A stretch of 32,149 nt of DNA from Gemmatimonadota bacterium (GCA_003222205.1 QHVC01000015.1:1-32149), one strand, 5' to 3'. Shown: positions 23,293 to 31,886, numbered from the stretch's first letter. Notes: generated from the sequence alone by a model not told the origin. Program-made: numbers and translations.

Positions 23293-24797
23293 GGGGGCGA
23301 ACGCAGGCTGCGCTCGTGGGCCGTCAGCCAGTCGGCGGTCACCGAGTCGCCCCGCATCCGGCAGAAGAAGGCTTCACTACGATAGAGCGTGACACACCGC
23401 TCGCACTCCGCATCCGCCCGGCTGAGCAGAGACTCGGCGGCCGCCGGATGGTGCAGCGCATACTCGGCGTGGGCGGCTGCGATGTATACGCGGGCGTCGT
23501 GAGGGAAGATCCCACTCGACACCCGCAGGGCCTGGATTGCGCGATCATAGCGCCCGGACCACAGGTGGTCCCATCCGACGTACCGCCAGGTGAAATACGA
23601 CCGCGGGGCGTCTCTGATTAGTCCCAACGCTACGGAGTGCTGCTCCCGCCAGACGGGAACCCGGAGCACCGAGCGCGTGCCGCCCAGCACAACCACCAGC
23701 GCCGCCACGGCCGCGAGCCGCCGTCCCACCAGCCCCCGGCACGCCGCGCCCAGGGCGAGCGCGAGTCCTACCGACGGCAGATAGAGGGTGCGCTCGGCGA
23801 TGAGGATCTGGATGGGGAACAACAGGTTCGCGACCGGCGAATAGGCGATCGGGATCCAGCCCAGTCCGAACGCCTCGACTTTGCGCCCCCGCCGCCACGC
23901 CACACCGAGCAGCAGGGCCCAGAGGCCCAGCACCAGCACCCCGAACCCCAGCCTGGGGTCGAGCAGTCGGTGCACGGCGGTGCGGTGGTCTGGCGAGTAA
24001 TCGGCACTGAGGGCCAGCGGGAAGAGCAGCAACCGGGCCACATCCCCCAGGGCGGCCGTCGCCGTGAGGCGGATCCCGAGCGCATCCTCGCCCAGGAAGA
24101 CGGGCGCGGTGTTGCCGGGCCCGCGCAGGAATCCGTGAAGCACCGACCAGCGGAGGCCCAGGTACGCCACGCCCAGGATGAGCCAGCTCGCGACGAACAT
24201 CGCGAGCTTGCGCCGCGGGGGCGCGGGCCGCACGCCCAGGAGCCACGCCCAGGCGACCAGGCCGGGGGCTACGGCGCCATTCTCCTTGCTCAGCACGGCG
24301 GCGGCCATCGCCGCCACGCTCCAGCCCACACTGCCGCGCTCGAGGGCGGCGTAGACCGCGAGCAAGGTGAACACAGCGGCCATCAGCTCGTTGCGACCCA
24401 CGACGTTTGCCACCGCCTCGACGTGCACCGGATGGACGGCAAACACGAGGCCGGCGACGAGGCCAGCGGCCTCGCCAGCCCAGCGGCGCGCGAGCACGGC
24501 CACGAGCACGCTGGCACCGACGTGCCACATCAGGTTCACCGCGTGAAACCACGCCGTCGAGTGCGTGGACCAATCGAGCGCGTACGTGGCGACGGTCAAC
24601 GGGCGGTAGGCCGACACGTCGACGGTGGACGGGAAGTAGGACGACCCGAACGCCTGCCAGACCCCGGAGAGGCTGTGCACCACGGGGTTCGCCAGGATGA
24701 TCGAGAGGTCGTCGAGGACGAATCCATGCCACAGGACGGCCACGTAGACGAGCGCCGCCGCCGCGGCGACGAGCAGATACAGACGCCTTGCGCTCAC
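23289..24797 (-). CDS. TMTC-like GT-C membrane glycosyltransferase with C-terminal TPR region (paralogue 3)
   Basis: A 502-residue paralogue. It has Asp29-Asp30 in FVLDDLSII, AYRPLTVATYALDW at 63-76, WFHAVNLMWHVG at 83-94, and HPVHVEAVANVVGRNEL at 122-138. Conserved LFPL-LSADYSPD and LAERTLYLPS-type motifs follow, as in TMTC proteins. About ten transmembrane helices precede a C-terminal TPR-like tail with a CERC pair. The start GTG 24797 overlaps the preceding gene's stop (GTGA). Its sequence is closest to paralogue 2, suggesting duplication inside the operon followed by divergence. Confidence 0.78.
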   Translation of the reverse strand: MSARRLYLLVAAAAALVYVAVLWHGFVLDDLSIILANPVVHSLSGVWQAFGSSYFPSTVDVSAYRPLTVATYALDWSTHSTAWFHAVNLMWHVGASVLVAVLARRWAGEAAGLVAGLVFAVHPVHVEAVANVVGRNELMAAVFTLLAVYAALERGSVGWSVAAMAAAVLSKENGAVAPGLVAWAWLLGVRPAPPRRKLAMFVASWLILGVAYLGLRWSVLHGFLRGPGNTAPVFLGEDALGIRLTATAALGDVARLLLFPLALSADYSPDHRTAVHRLLDPRLGFGVLVLGLWALLLGVAWRRGRKVEAFGLGWIPIAYSPVANLLFPIQILIAERTLYLPSVGLALALGAACRGLVGRRLAAVAALVVVLGGTRSVLRVPVWREQHSVALGLIRDAPRSYFTWRYVGWDHLWSGRYDRAIQALRVSSGIFPHDARVYIAAAHAEYALHHPAAAESLLSRADAECERCVTLYRSEAFFCRMRGDSVTADWLTAHERSLRSPP

Positions 24798-26293
24798 GGG
24801 CGCACCGCGTAGAGCCAACGAGCGTCGGGCCAACCGTGCACAGGCACCAGCCACGACGGGTAGGCGGCGATCAGGCCCCGGAGTTCACGCGCGGACGCCG
24901 ACTGCGGACTCGCGAGCAGAACGTGGGTCACGCCCTGGCGTTCGAGGTACGCCCGCTGCTCGGTGGGGCCGGCCTCGACGACCCTCGCCCCCCGATAGCC
25001 ATAGAGATAGAAGGGGACGGCGGTGCGGTGGCTGTACAGCCACACCAAGGCCTCGTCGTCGGTGGCGACGACGGCGGTTGGCGGAAGCTGCCCCAAGTCG
25101 GGTAGCACCTCCCGGAAGTTCGCTGAGATGTCGCCCGCCGGACCGGTGTAGCCGTGATGCGCGAAGCCCGCGACCTCATACGACGCAAACCCGACCACGA
25201 GGACCCCGGCGAGCACGAGCAGCGGGAGGTGAAGGCGCGCGTGGCGCCATAACGCCGCCGCGCCCGCCGCCCACGCCATGCCCAGCCACGGCAGCACGCC
25301 CCACAGGAACCGATCGGGGGGAAACGGCCACACGGCGAGGATCGCGAGGTAGCCGGCGAGCGCGAGGCCAATGCACGACCGCTGGGCGAGCACGGCGAGA
25401 CCGTACAGACCAACGCCGAGCGCGGGGACCGCGAATAGCCAATGAATTGCTCCAGCAGGGAGCCAGCTCAGGGTGATCGCGGCGAGCGGCCGGGGAAGAT
25501 CGAGAATGCTGCTTCCCAGGGCGCCGAGGCCGGTCTGGCGCAGCACTTCCCCGTAGCTGCCGTAGTTGATCGCGAGCGCGGGGTCAACGGCCCGGCGGTG
25601 GGCGAGCGTCCACCACGCCCACCCGAGACTCGCCAGGAGGACCGGGGTTGCCGCGGCGAGCGCCCGGCGCGCGGGGACGCGGCGCATGAGGAGCAGGAAC
25701 CCGACCACCCCCGCCCCCACCGCGATCCCGATCGTGCGGGTCAGCAGGGTGAGGGCGGCGACGACCCCGGCGGCGACAGCCGCGCCCGCGGGCGAGAGCC
25801 GCGCGGGCGGCCGGTCGCCGATCACGACGGAAATGGCGAGGAGGGCCGCAAACAGCGGCTCGGCAAACAAGACCGACTGCACCACGAGAACAGGGATCGC
25901 CAGGGCGGCCGCGAGGACGATCGCGGGGGCGATCCAACGCGGCACGGCGGGACCCAGGAGGTCCGTGCGCACAGCGTGCCACGCCACCAGGCCCGCCGCC
26001 GCGGCCGCGAGCGACAGGTTCAAGATCTTCGCCGCCATCACCGCGGCCCCGAGAGGGAGGAGCCCGAACAGGGGCGTCAGGATCAGCGGATACAGCGGCG
26101 GGAAGTGGGTCGCGGCCGGGGCACCAGGCAAGTGCAGATAGGCGTAGCCGTGGCCGGAGGCGAGCGAACGGGCGAGCACCGCGTAGAGCCCGTCGTCGTA
26201 GAACACGCCGACGAGTGAGTCGTTCAGGGCGAGGGCGCCCGCGGCAAGGGCGCCCAGGGCGACCGCGACCCCGGCCCGCCCGGCAGCGGTCAC
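24794..26293 (-). CDS. ArnT/PMT-like (GT39-type) membrane glycosyltransferase
   Basis: A 499-residue polytopic protein of the GT-C fold, distinct from the three TMTC-like genes. The first periplasmic loop has [17 protein letters not shown] (Asp33-Asp34), followed by [19 protein letters not shown]. This arrangement is typical of ArnT and PMT_2-family lipid-linked-sugar transferases. About eleven hydrophobic segments precede a soluble C-terminal domain of about 120 residues with [12 protein letters not shown] and [11 protein letters not shown]. The start is GTG 26293, overlapping the GT2 stop by 4 nt. It probably transfers a sugar from a polyprenyl-phosphate donor to an envelope acceptor. The acceptor is unknown. 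Confidence 0.78.
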   Translation of the reverse strand: MTAAGRAGVAVALGALAAGALALNDSLVGVFYDDGLYAVLARSLASGHGYAYLHLPGAPAATHFPPLYPLILTPLFGLLPLGAAVMAAKILNLSLAAAAAGLVAWHAVRTDLLGPAVPRWIAPAIVLAAALAIPVLVVQSVLFAEPLFAALLAISVVIGDRPPARLSPAGAAVAAGVVAALTLLTRTIGIAVGAGVVGFLLLMRRVPARRALAAATPVLLASLGWAWWTLAHRRAVDPALAINYGSYGEVLRQTGLGALGSSILDLPRPLAAITLSWLPAGAIHWLFAVPALGVGLYGLAVLAQRSCIGLALAGYLAILAVWPFPPDRFLWGVLPWLGMAWAAGAAALWRHARLHLPLLVLAGVLVVGFASYEVAGFAHHGYTGPAGDISANFREVLPDLGQLPPTAVVATDDEALVWLYSHRTAVPFYLYGYRGARVVEAGPTEQRAYLERQGVTHVLLASPQSASARELRGLIAAYPSWLVPVHGWPDARWLYAVRP

Positions 26294-27015
26294 GCCCGGA
26301 GCTTTCGCCAGTCCCCGCGCGGCGGGAAGAGGTTGTAGCGGACGATGTGAAACAGCGCCGCGAGACCGTCGCGCCACGTGATCTTCTTGCCCTCGGCGTA
26401 CGTGCGACCGCTGTACGTGATGGGCAGCTCCCAGATCCGGGCCCCGCATTGCGACAGGCGGGCGGTGATCTCCACCTCGAAGCCGAAGCGATTGGAGGTG
26501 AGCGGTAGGCGCTTCAAGAGATCCGCGCGGACCAGCTTGTAGCAGGTCTCCATGTCCGTGAGGTTGAGATTCGTCAGCATGTTGGACAGGAGCGTGAGCA
26601 ACTGGTTCCCCACCGAGTGCCAGAAGAACAGGACCCGCCGCGGTCCCCCCTGGAAGCGGGAGCCGTAGACGGCGTCGGCGCGGCCGCTGCGGATCGGCTC
26701 GAGCAGCCTGGGGAGGTCGCCGGGATCGTACTCCAGATCGGCGTCTTGCACGACGATCACGTCGCCGGTGGCAGCGGCGATCCCCGAGCGCAGGGCGGCG
26801 CCCTTGCCGCGATTGGTCGGATGATGCACCGCCCGGTCGATGACCCGCTCGGCGACGAGACGGTCGATGACCGCCGCGGTGCCGTCCTTCGAGGCGTCGT
26901 TCACGGCGACGATCTCGAGCTTCAAGGGCACTTCCCGGAGCCGCCGCACGACCGTGGCGAGCGTCGCCTCCTCGTCGTAGGCGGGGACGATGACCGACAG
27001 CGTGGGCTCGCTCAC
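26290..27015 (-). CDS. Family 2 glycosyltransferase, polyprenyl/dolichyl-phosphate mannose synthase-like
   Basis: A 241-residue soluble GT-A enzyme with the layout of DPM1-type synthases. [10 protein letters not shown] lies near the N-terminus and VNDASKDGT at about 38-46. The metal-binding [11 protein letters not shown] has Asp91-x-Asp93. The acceptor-side region is [18 protein letters not shown], then [11 protein letters not shown] and [17 protein letters not shown]. There is no C-terminal transmembrane pair, as in the short DPM1 form. It should move a sugar from a nucleotide donor to polyprenyl phosphate at the inner leaflet. It is the natural donor supplier for the four GT-C proteins that follow. 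The start is GTG 27015, overlapping the methyltransferase stop by 4 nt. Sugar identity cannot be read from sequence. Confidence 0.9.
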   Translation of the reverse strand: MSEPTLSVIVPAYDEEATLATVVRRLREVPLKLEIVAVNDASKDGTAAVIDRLVAERVIDRAVHHPTNRGKGAALRSGIAAATGDVIVVQDADLEYDPGDLPRLLEPIRSGRADAVYGSRFQGGPRRVLFFWHSVGNQLLTLLSNMLTNLNLTDMETCYKLVRADLLKRLPLTSNRFGFEVEITARLSQCGARIWELPITYSGRTYAEGKKITWRDGLAALFHIVRYNLFPPRGDWRKLRA

Positions 27016-27743
27016 GGCCGTTCCCCGATGGCGATGAGCGACTGGCCGAGGCGCCAGGGGAGAAAACGCTCCAGCCGGAAGACCGGGACGAGGGCGTCGT
27101 AGAGGGCGAGCGAGGCCGCCGGGATGAGCCGCCGGCGCAGCACCCGGCCGGTGAACCACCACCCGAGGATGCCGGCCAGGTTGAAGTACTCGCGGTGCCG
27201 CAGGGCGAGCCCCGCCGCAGCGAACTTGTCCGCCAGCTCGCGCGGCGTGTAGCGCCGATGGTGGCCGAGGGCCGCGTCGAGCGTCCCGTAGATCCCGGGG
27301 AGCGCCGGGACGAGCAGCAACAGCCGGCCGCCCGGCCGGAGCAGCGCGCGCATCACGGCGAGGGAGCGCTCGTCGTCCCGGACGTGCTCGAGCACGTTCA
27401 GGCAGATGATGGTATCGAACCGCTCGTCGGCGAGCGCCCCGTCCACGGTCGGCAGGTACAACCGGGCGATCTCGACGTTGGCGCGGCCGGCGTATTTCTC
27501 GCGCAGGCGCGCGAGGTAGTAGGGCTCGGTGTCGGTGAGCACGACGCGCTCGCGGTCGAGGAGAAAATCCGAGAGGTTGCCGATGCCGGAGCCGATTTCC
27601 AGCACGTGGGTCCCGACCCAGCGCCGCAACCGGTCGAACATCCAGCGGTTGTAGCGCGGGGCCGCGGCGAGCCGTTCCAGGGTGGCCGCACCGAAGACGT
27701 CCTGGGGCTCAACCGGCTGACGCGGGGGGGGCCGGGGGGGCAT
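27012..27743 (-). CDS. SAM-dependent methyltransferase (class I)
   Basis: About 243 residues. The SAM-binding motif I is [10 protein letters not shown] at 47-56, followed by [10 protein letters not shown] (motif II) and [13 protein letters not shown] (motif IV), then [12 protein letters not shown]. The C-terminal half carries [14 protein letters not shown] and [12 protein letters not shown], as in methyltransferases found beside polyprenyl-sugar synthases. ATG 27743 is chosen because the similarity-like [10 protein letters not shown] begins at residue 30. It overlaps the 3' end of the upstream regulator by 35 nt and passes through two C-runs that encode a Pro-rich start. A start at the internal Met35 is unlikely because it would remove the first helix. 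The substrate is unknown, possibly a lipid-linked sugar or a lipid. Confidence 0.8.
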   Translation of the reverse strand: MPPRPPPRQPVEPQDVFGAATLERLAAAPRYNRWMFDRLRRWVGTHVLEIGSGIGNLSDFLLDRERVVLTDTEPYYLARLREKYAGRANVEIARLYLPTVDGALADERFDTIICLNVLEHVRDDERSLAVMRALLRPGGRLLLLVPALPGIYGTLDAALGHHRRYTPRELADKFAAAGLALRHREYFNLAGILGWWFTGRVLRRRLIPAASLALYDALVPVFRLERFLPWRLGQSLIAIGERP

Positions 27744-29109
27744 CGCTCTCGTACTTGCTGAGTTTGCGGTACAGGGTGGACGGGTCGATGCCCAACACCT
27801 CCGCGGCGCGGGTCTTGTTGCCCCCCTCGGCCTGGAGCACCCACTGAATGTACGCGCGCTCGATGACCTCGAGTGCGGGGTTGAGATGGGCGCGGTCGGC
27901 CACGAGCGGCTCCGCCTTGCGCTCGGTGACCTTCGCGGGGATTGCCGAGAGGGGGATCGCGTCCGCCTTGGTGAGCACCACGGCGCGCTCCAGCGCATTC
28001 TCGAGCTCGCGCACGTTGCCGGGCCAGTCGTAGACCATGATGGCGTCGATGGCATCCTGCGCCAGCCGTTTGAGGTCGTCCCCGTGCTCCTTGGCGATAC
28101 GCTTCAGGAACGCGTCGACGAAAATGGGGATGTCGTCGCGCCGGTCCCGCAGGGGCGGCAGGTGGATGGCGATCACGTTGAGGCGGTAGTAGAGGTCGGT
28201 GCGGAAGCGGCCGCGCTTGATGTCTTCCTCCAGGTCCCGGTTGGTGGCCGCGACGAGGCGGACGTCCACGGGGATCGCCTCGGTGCCGCCGACGGGGATG
28301 CACTCGCGCTCCTGGAGCACCCGCAGCAGCTTCACCTGGGTCGCCGGCGCCATTTCGCCGATCTCGTCCAAGAAGAAGGTCCCGCCCCGCGCCGCGGCGA
28401 ACAGCCCCTGCTTGTCGCGCACCGCTCCGGTGAACGAGCCTTTCACGTGACCGAACAGCTCCGACTCGAGCAGGCTCTCGGGAAGGGCGCCGCAGTTGAT
28501 GGAAAGGAACGGCCCTTCGGTGCGTGCCGAGAGCTCGTGGATGTAGCGGGCGATGACCTCCTTGCCGGTCCCCGACTCGCCCTGGATCAGCACGGTACTT
28601 TCAGTGGGGGCGACCTGCTTGGCCAGCTGCAGCACGTCCAGAAACAGCCGGGACCTGCCGATCGGCTCGATCAGCCCCGAGCGCTCGCGTCGCCGGATCT
28701 CCTGTTTGAGCTGCTTGTTCTCCGACTTGAGCCGGCGCACCTCGGCGGCCCGGCGGCACAGCGCGACGATTTCGTCGTTGGAGAACGGCTTCTGCACGTA
28801 GTGGAACGCGCCCTGGTTGACCGCCTGGATGGCGCTCTGCAGCGACGCCTGCGCGGTCATGAGCACCACGGGGGTCTCCGGATCCTGGTCCTTGACCGCC
28901 GCGAGAATGTCGATGCCGCTGACCTGCGGCATGCGGATGTCCGTGAGAACGATGTCCGGCGCGGAGTTCCTGAGGGCCTCGAGGCCGGCCTTGCCGCCCT
29001 GCGCCGTGGCGACGTCGAATCCCTCGTTTTTCAGGAGGATGCGCAGCGTGTCGAGGATGCCCTGCTCATCGTCGATGACGAGGATCGAGGGTTGGGGGGT
29101 GGGGCTCAT
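27709..29109 (-). CDS. NtrC-family sigma-54-dependent response regulator (second pair, PilR-like)
   Basis: A 466-residue activator. The receiver has Asp13-Asp14 and phospho-acceptor Asp57 (LTDIRMPQ). A short coiled linker follows, then the AAA+ domain with Walker A GESGTGKE, the sigma-54 contact loop as GSFTGA (Ser in place of Ala), FFLDEIGEMA and RFRTDLYYRL. A Fis-type helix-turn-helix (NKTRAAEVLGIDPSTLYRKL) ends the fold, with a Pro/Ala tail after it. ATG 29109 shares one base with the kinase stop (TGATG). With the adjacent six-helix kinase it has the classical PilS-PilR layout. The pilin promoters about 9 kb downstream are plausible targets. Confidence 0.92.
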   Translation of the reverse strand: MSPTPQPSILVIDDEQGILDTLRILLKNEGFDVATAQGGKAGLEALRNSAPDIVLTDIRMPQVSGIDILAAVKDQDPETPVVLMTAQASLQSAIQAVNQGAFHYVQKPFSNDEIVALCRRAAEVRRLKSENKQLKQEIRRRERSGLIEPIGRSRLFLDVLQLAKQVAPTESTVLIQGESGTGKEVIARYIHELSARTEGPFLSINCGALPESLLESELFGHVKGSFTGAVRDKQGLFAAARGGTFFLDEIGEMAPATQVKLLRVLQERECIPVGGTEAIPVDVRLVAATNRDLEEDIKRGRFRTDLYYRLNVIAIHLPPLRDRRDDIPIFVDAFLKRIAKEHGDDLKRLAQDAIDAIMVYDWPGNVRELENALERAVVLTKADAIPLSAIPAKVTERKAEPLVADRAHLNPALEVIERAYIQWVLQAEGGNKTRAAEVLGIDPSTLYRKLSKYESDAPPAPPASAG

Positions 29110-30707
29110 CAGGCGGCTTCCTCCTTCCGGCGGGCGGCAGGGAAGATCACGGTGAAGGTGGTTCCCCGCCCCACGGCCGTATCCACCAGCACGAGGCCCT
29201 TGTGGGCGTCGACGGCGCGCTGGACGATAGCGAGGCCCAGCCCGGTCCCACCCACGCGGCCCGTCACGAACGGCTCGAACAGCCGGGTACGCACGTTATC
29301 GGGGATCCCCGGCCCGTTGTCGGTCACCTGGAGGGAGACGGGGTTCTCGATCCCCGCCCGATCCAGCACGACCCCCGGGGACGCACGGCCGGTCCGCACC
29401 GTGATACGCGCGCCCGGCCCGGTGGCCTGCACGGCGTTGAGTACCAAGTTCGAGACCACCCGGTGCAGCAGGTCTTCGTCGCCCTCCATCAGCGTAGGGC
29501 TGCCCGCGAGCTCGATGACCGCGTCGGCCGGGTAGTCGGGGTGTTCGCGCACGAGCCGGATCGCGGCCCCGGCCACCTCACGCAGGTCCACCGGGCGGCA
29601 CTCGGTGACGCGGACCCGGGAGAAGTCGAGGAATTCCGACAACAGGCGGGAGAGGCGATCCGCCTCCCGCACGATCAGGTTGCCGAGGAACTTCTCGTCG
29701 GGGTTCGCGCGCGTGGAGCGGGACAACTGCTCCACCGAGGAGCGGATCGAGGCCAGCGGGTTCTTGATCTCGTGCGCGAGGCTGGAGGACAGCTCGGCCA
29801 CCGCCTCGAGCCGCTCGGCCCGCAGGTGCAGCTCCTCGAGGCGTTTGGTGTCGGAGATGTCGGTGAAGATCGCCGTGACGCGGGGCGGGGCGTCCGACTG
29901 GCCCTCCAGTGTCGTGGTCGTGACGCCGACCGGAAACGCCCGGTCGGGACGATGGACGGTGGCCTCGACCCGCATCAGGCGCACGCCCCGGCGCGCCGTG
30001 GCCGTGAGCGCGGCCCAGAACTCCGGGGCAATGTGGGCGATCTCCGGCATGATGGGCCGCTCGCGCCACTGGTCCGCCCGCACGCCGAGGAGCTCTTCGG
30101 CGGCGGGGTTGCAGTAGAGCAGCTTCCCCTCGTGGTCCACGGTGAGCACGCCGGTCCGCAGGTTCTCGAGCACGTCCGACGCTTCGAGGCGCACCTGGCG
30201 GACTTCCGCGGCCAGGGCCTCCCGCTCCGCCCCCATGACCGAGACGCGACTCGCGATGAAGGCCGTGACCGCGGCGATGGCGCCGAAGATCCCGAGCTGG
30301 AACCAGATTCCCGAGGCGATGGCGGTGCGGTGACCGAAGAAGACATCGGCGAAGTACACCAGGCCGGCGAGGATCGTGACGAGGGCGGTACTCGTGGGCC
30401 GCATCAGCAGCGCGGTCGCGGCGATGAGCAGCACATACAGCCCGGTGAAATCACTCTCCGGGCCGCCGGTCATGTGCACGACGGTGGTAATCAGAGCGAC
30501 GTCAAAGAGTGCCTGGAGGTAGAGGAAGTTCTCCCCGAGCGCGCGGTTGCGGACGTGGGTGTGCCAGTACGAGGCGGCGGTCACGACCAGCGCCGCCAGC
30601 AGCATCAAGGAGGTGACGAGGATGTCGAGCGGCGCGGCCACCTGGACCTTGAGGGCGGCGCTCAGGTAGATGGCGATGGCCACGCACATCCGCCCCAAGT
30701 AGACCAT
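29109..30707 (-). CDS. PilS-like membrane sensor histidine kinase with PAS domain
   Basis: A 532-residue kinase. Residues 1-155 form about six transmembrane helices with almost no loops, as in PilS. A PAS domain (about 175-290) follows, then HisKA with SSSLAHEIKNPLASIRSS (phospho-His312) and HATPase with NLVLNAVQAT, DNGPGIP, GGTGLGLAIV. In PilS of Pseudomonas the membrane helices sense pilin inventory; that role is carried over here by analogy. ATG 30707 is used. The frame is open 24 codons further up but contains no ATG, GTG or TTG. A CTG there with an adjacent AGGAG is a remote alternative. It is transcribed from the promoter at 30823-30851. Confidence 0.93.
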   Translation of the reverse strand: MVYLGRMCVAIAIYLSAALKVQVAAPLDILVTSLMLLAALVVTAASYWHTHVRNRALGENFLYLQALFDVALITTVVHMTGGPESDFTGLYVLLIAATALLMRPTSTALVTILAGLVYFADVFFGHRTAIASGIWFQLGIFGAIAAVTAFIASRVSVMGAEREALAAEVRQVRLEASDVLENLRTGVLTVDHEGKLLYCNPAAEELLGVRADQWRERPIMPEIAHIAPEFWAALTATARRGVRLMRVEATVHRPDRAFPVGVTTTTLEGQSDAPPRVTAIFTDISDTKRLEELHLRAERLEAVAELSSSLAHEIKNPLASIRSSVEQLSRSTRANPDEKFLGNLIVREADRLSRLLSEFLDFSRVRVTECRPVDLREVAGAAIRLVREHPDYPADAVIELAGSPTLMEGDEDLLHRVVSNLVLNAVQATGPGARITVRTGRASPGVVLDRAGIENPVSLQVTDNGPGIPDNVRTRLFEPFVTGRVGGTGLGLAIVQRAVDAHKGLVLVDTAVGRGTTFTVIFPAARRKEEAA

Positions 30708-30822
30708 GCGGAGCAGGGCCCGGGGCGTGGGGATAGTCCAAGACTTGGAGGCGGTGCCGAACCAGCGCAGAGGCAGCTCCTAAGCCGGGCAAGCGGGCCG
30801 GCTTCCGGGGCGCAGCGGCGTA

Positions 30823-30851
30823 AGTATCGGGGTCGGTCTGGCAAATTGCAA
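30823..30851 (-). promoter_or_regulatory. Probable sigma-70 promoter of the kinase-regulator-glycosylation gene run
   Basis: On the minus strand -35 TTGCAA (30851-30846), a 17-nt spacer and -10 GATACT (30828-30823), each four of six consensus bases. The leader would be about 110 nt and contains a 7-bp hairpin (AAGCCGG with CCGGCTT, 30782-30804). No other promoter is evident before the gene run that ends at 20174. Confidence 0.5.
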
Positions 30852-30887
30852 GAGCTGACGGGAGAATTAACCTTCAGGCAGCGTTCG

Positions 30888-30908
30888 CCCTCCCTTCACA
30901 AGGGAGGG
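30888..30908 (+). promoter_or_regulatory. Perfect hairpin covering the ribosome site of the DUF2892 gene
   Basis: A 9-bp stem CCCTCCCTT / AAGGGAGGG with a CAC loop. Its 3' arm is the only Shine-Dalgarno-like sequence before the plus-strand ATG at 30923, so folding would hide it. It may act as a cis-regulatory hairpin or simply insulate the divergent genes. No T-run follows on either strand. Confidence 0.4.
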
Positions 30909-30922
30909 TGCATCCTCGCCCC

Positions 30923-31132
30923 ATGGAGAAGAACGTGGGAACGCTGGATGCGGTCGTGCGATTCATCGTGGGCGTCGGCCTGCTCGTGCTGGCCCTGATG
31001 CTCGCCGGACGCCCGTTTCTCGCCCTGGGCACTGCAGTGGTGGGGTTGCTGCTGATCGGCACCGCAGCAGCCCGCGCCTGCCCACTGTACGCGGCGCTGG
31101 GCCTGAGTACGCGCCGGGGTACCGCTGAATAG
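30923..31132 (+). CDS. Small DUF2892-type (YgaP-like) inner-membrane protein
   Basis: A 69-residue protein, the only plus-strand gene. The family pattern is clear: NVGTLDAVVRFIVGVGLL opening, two transmembrane helices (about 10-30 and 34-52), then ACPLYAALGLSTRRG, the CPLY-x-x-x-G-x-ST ending of DUF2892 proteins. The biochemical role of the family is not established; some members are fused to rhodanese domains. ATG 30923 is preferred. A GTG at 30908 in frame would leave no room for a ribosome site. Its stop is directly adjacent to the stop of the opposing cytochrome gene, with no bases between. Confidence 0.85.
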   Translation: MEKNVGTLDAVVRFIVGVGLLVLALMLAGRPFLALGTAVVGLLLIGTAAARACPLYAALGLSTRRGTAE

Positions 31133-31886
31133 CTAGTTGGGAATCGCGGTCCCGTGGCAGGCGGTGCAGACCTCGGGGTTCTTGCGCCGCAACCGCGACG
31201 CGTCGAAGCCGGGACCGTGCGGGTTGATGTGCCGACCGCCGACGGCGGAGTGGCAGGTCAGACAATCACGCTCGACATGGCACGCTACGCACGTCTCCAA
31301 ACTCTGCCGCGCCGCCTGGCCGTGGCCTGCGACGAAGAATTGCTTGGCATCGTGGTAGCCTCCCCGCAGCGTCCTTCTCGCCACCAACCCCGACGCGGCG
31401 TGGCAGCTCGAACAGAAGCTCCCGACGTTGTGGCAGTCACTGCACGAGGTCTCCCGCGCGTAGGCCGCCGCGGGGTGGCGGGCGAGAAAACCGACGGGGT
31501 GATACCCCGGCGCAGCGGCCGCTTGGGGGCGATGGCACTCGAGACAGTCGGCCCGGACGTGACACCCGGCGCAGGTCGTCGACGCCGCGGACGCCGGGCC
31601 GGCGTGGCGGTCGGCGAAGTTCGCCCCGTGCGCGGCGGGCGGTTGCCGCCCCGCGATCGCCAACGACCGCGCGTCGCGTGCCAGCGCAGCGACGGTCGGG
31701 AGCGCCGGCTCATCCACGTGACATTGGAGGCAGAAGTCGCGTGCGCGGCGTCCCGCCGGCGACGAGCGTAAACAGGAAGATTTGCTCGGCGGCGGCCGGG
31801 GCACTGAGCAACCGGGCCGCCAACCCAGCCGCGAGCCCCGCGGCGGCCAGGAGGGCGATTGGGGCGCGCTGCAGGAGGCGACGCAT
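31133..31886 (-). pseudogene. Octaheme c-type cytochrome with a frameshift after the signal peptide
   Basis: The long frame (31133 to about 31804) encodes eight CxxCH heme-binding motifs: CLQCH, CAGCH, CLECH, CSDCH, CSSCH, CVACH, CLTCH and CTACH. It has no export signal. A good Sec signal peptide (MRRLLQRAPIALLAAAGLAA..., cleavage after APAAA) is encoded just upstream from ATG 31886 in another frame, which stops soon after. Removing one G from the GGG at 31752-31754 would join them as ...LVAGGRRARDFCLQCH. I therefore read this as one gene with a 1-nt insertion, either a real mutation or a sequencing error. An intact product would be a periplasmic electron carrier or multiheme reductase subunit. 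It follows the globin gene by 14 nt. Confidence 0.75.

Noticed and set aside
22006-23385. 459-codon plus-strand open frame, and similar ones at 23637-24812 and 29202-30998
   Set aside because: They mirror the membrane-protein and kinase genes on the minus strand and show no domain motif, signal or ribosome site.
21778-24797. Nucleotide repeats such as an insertion element or recombination hot spot
   Set aside because: The similarity follows protein motifs of three paralogous genes with codon-level divergence; there are no terminal repeats or transposase.
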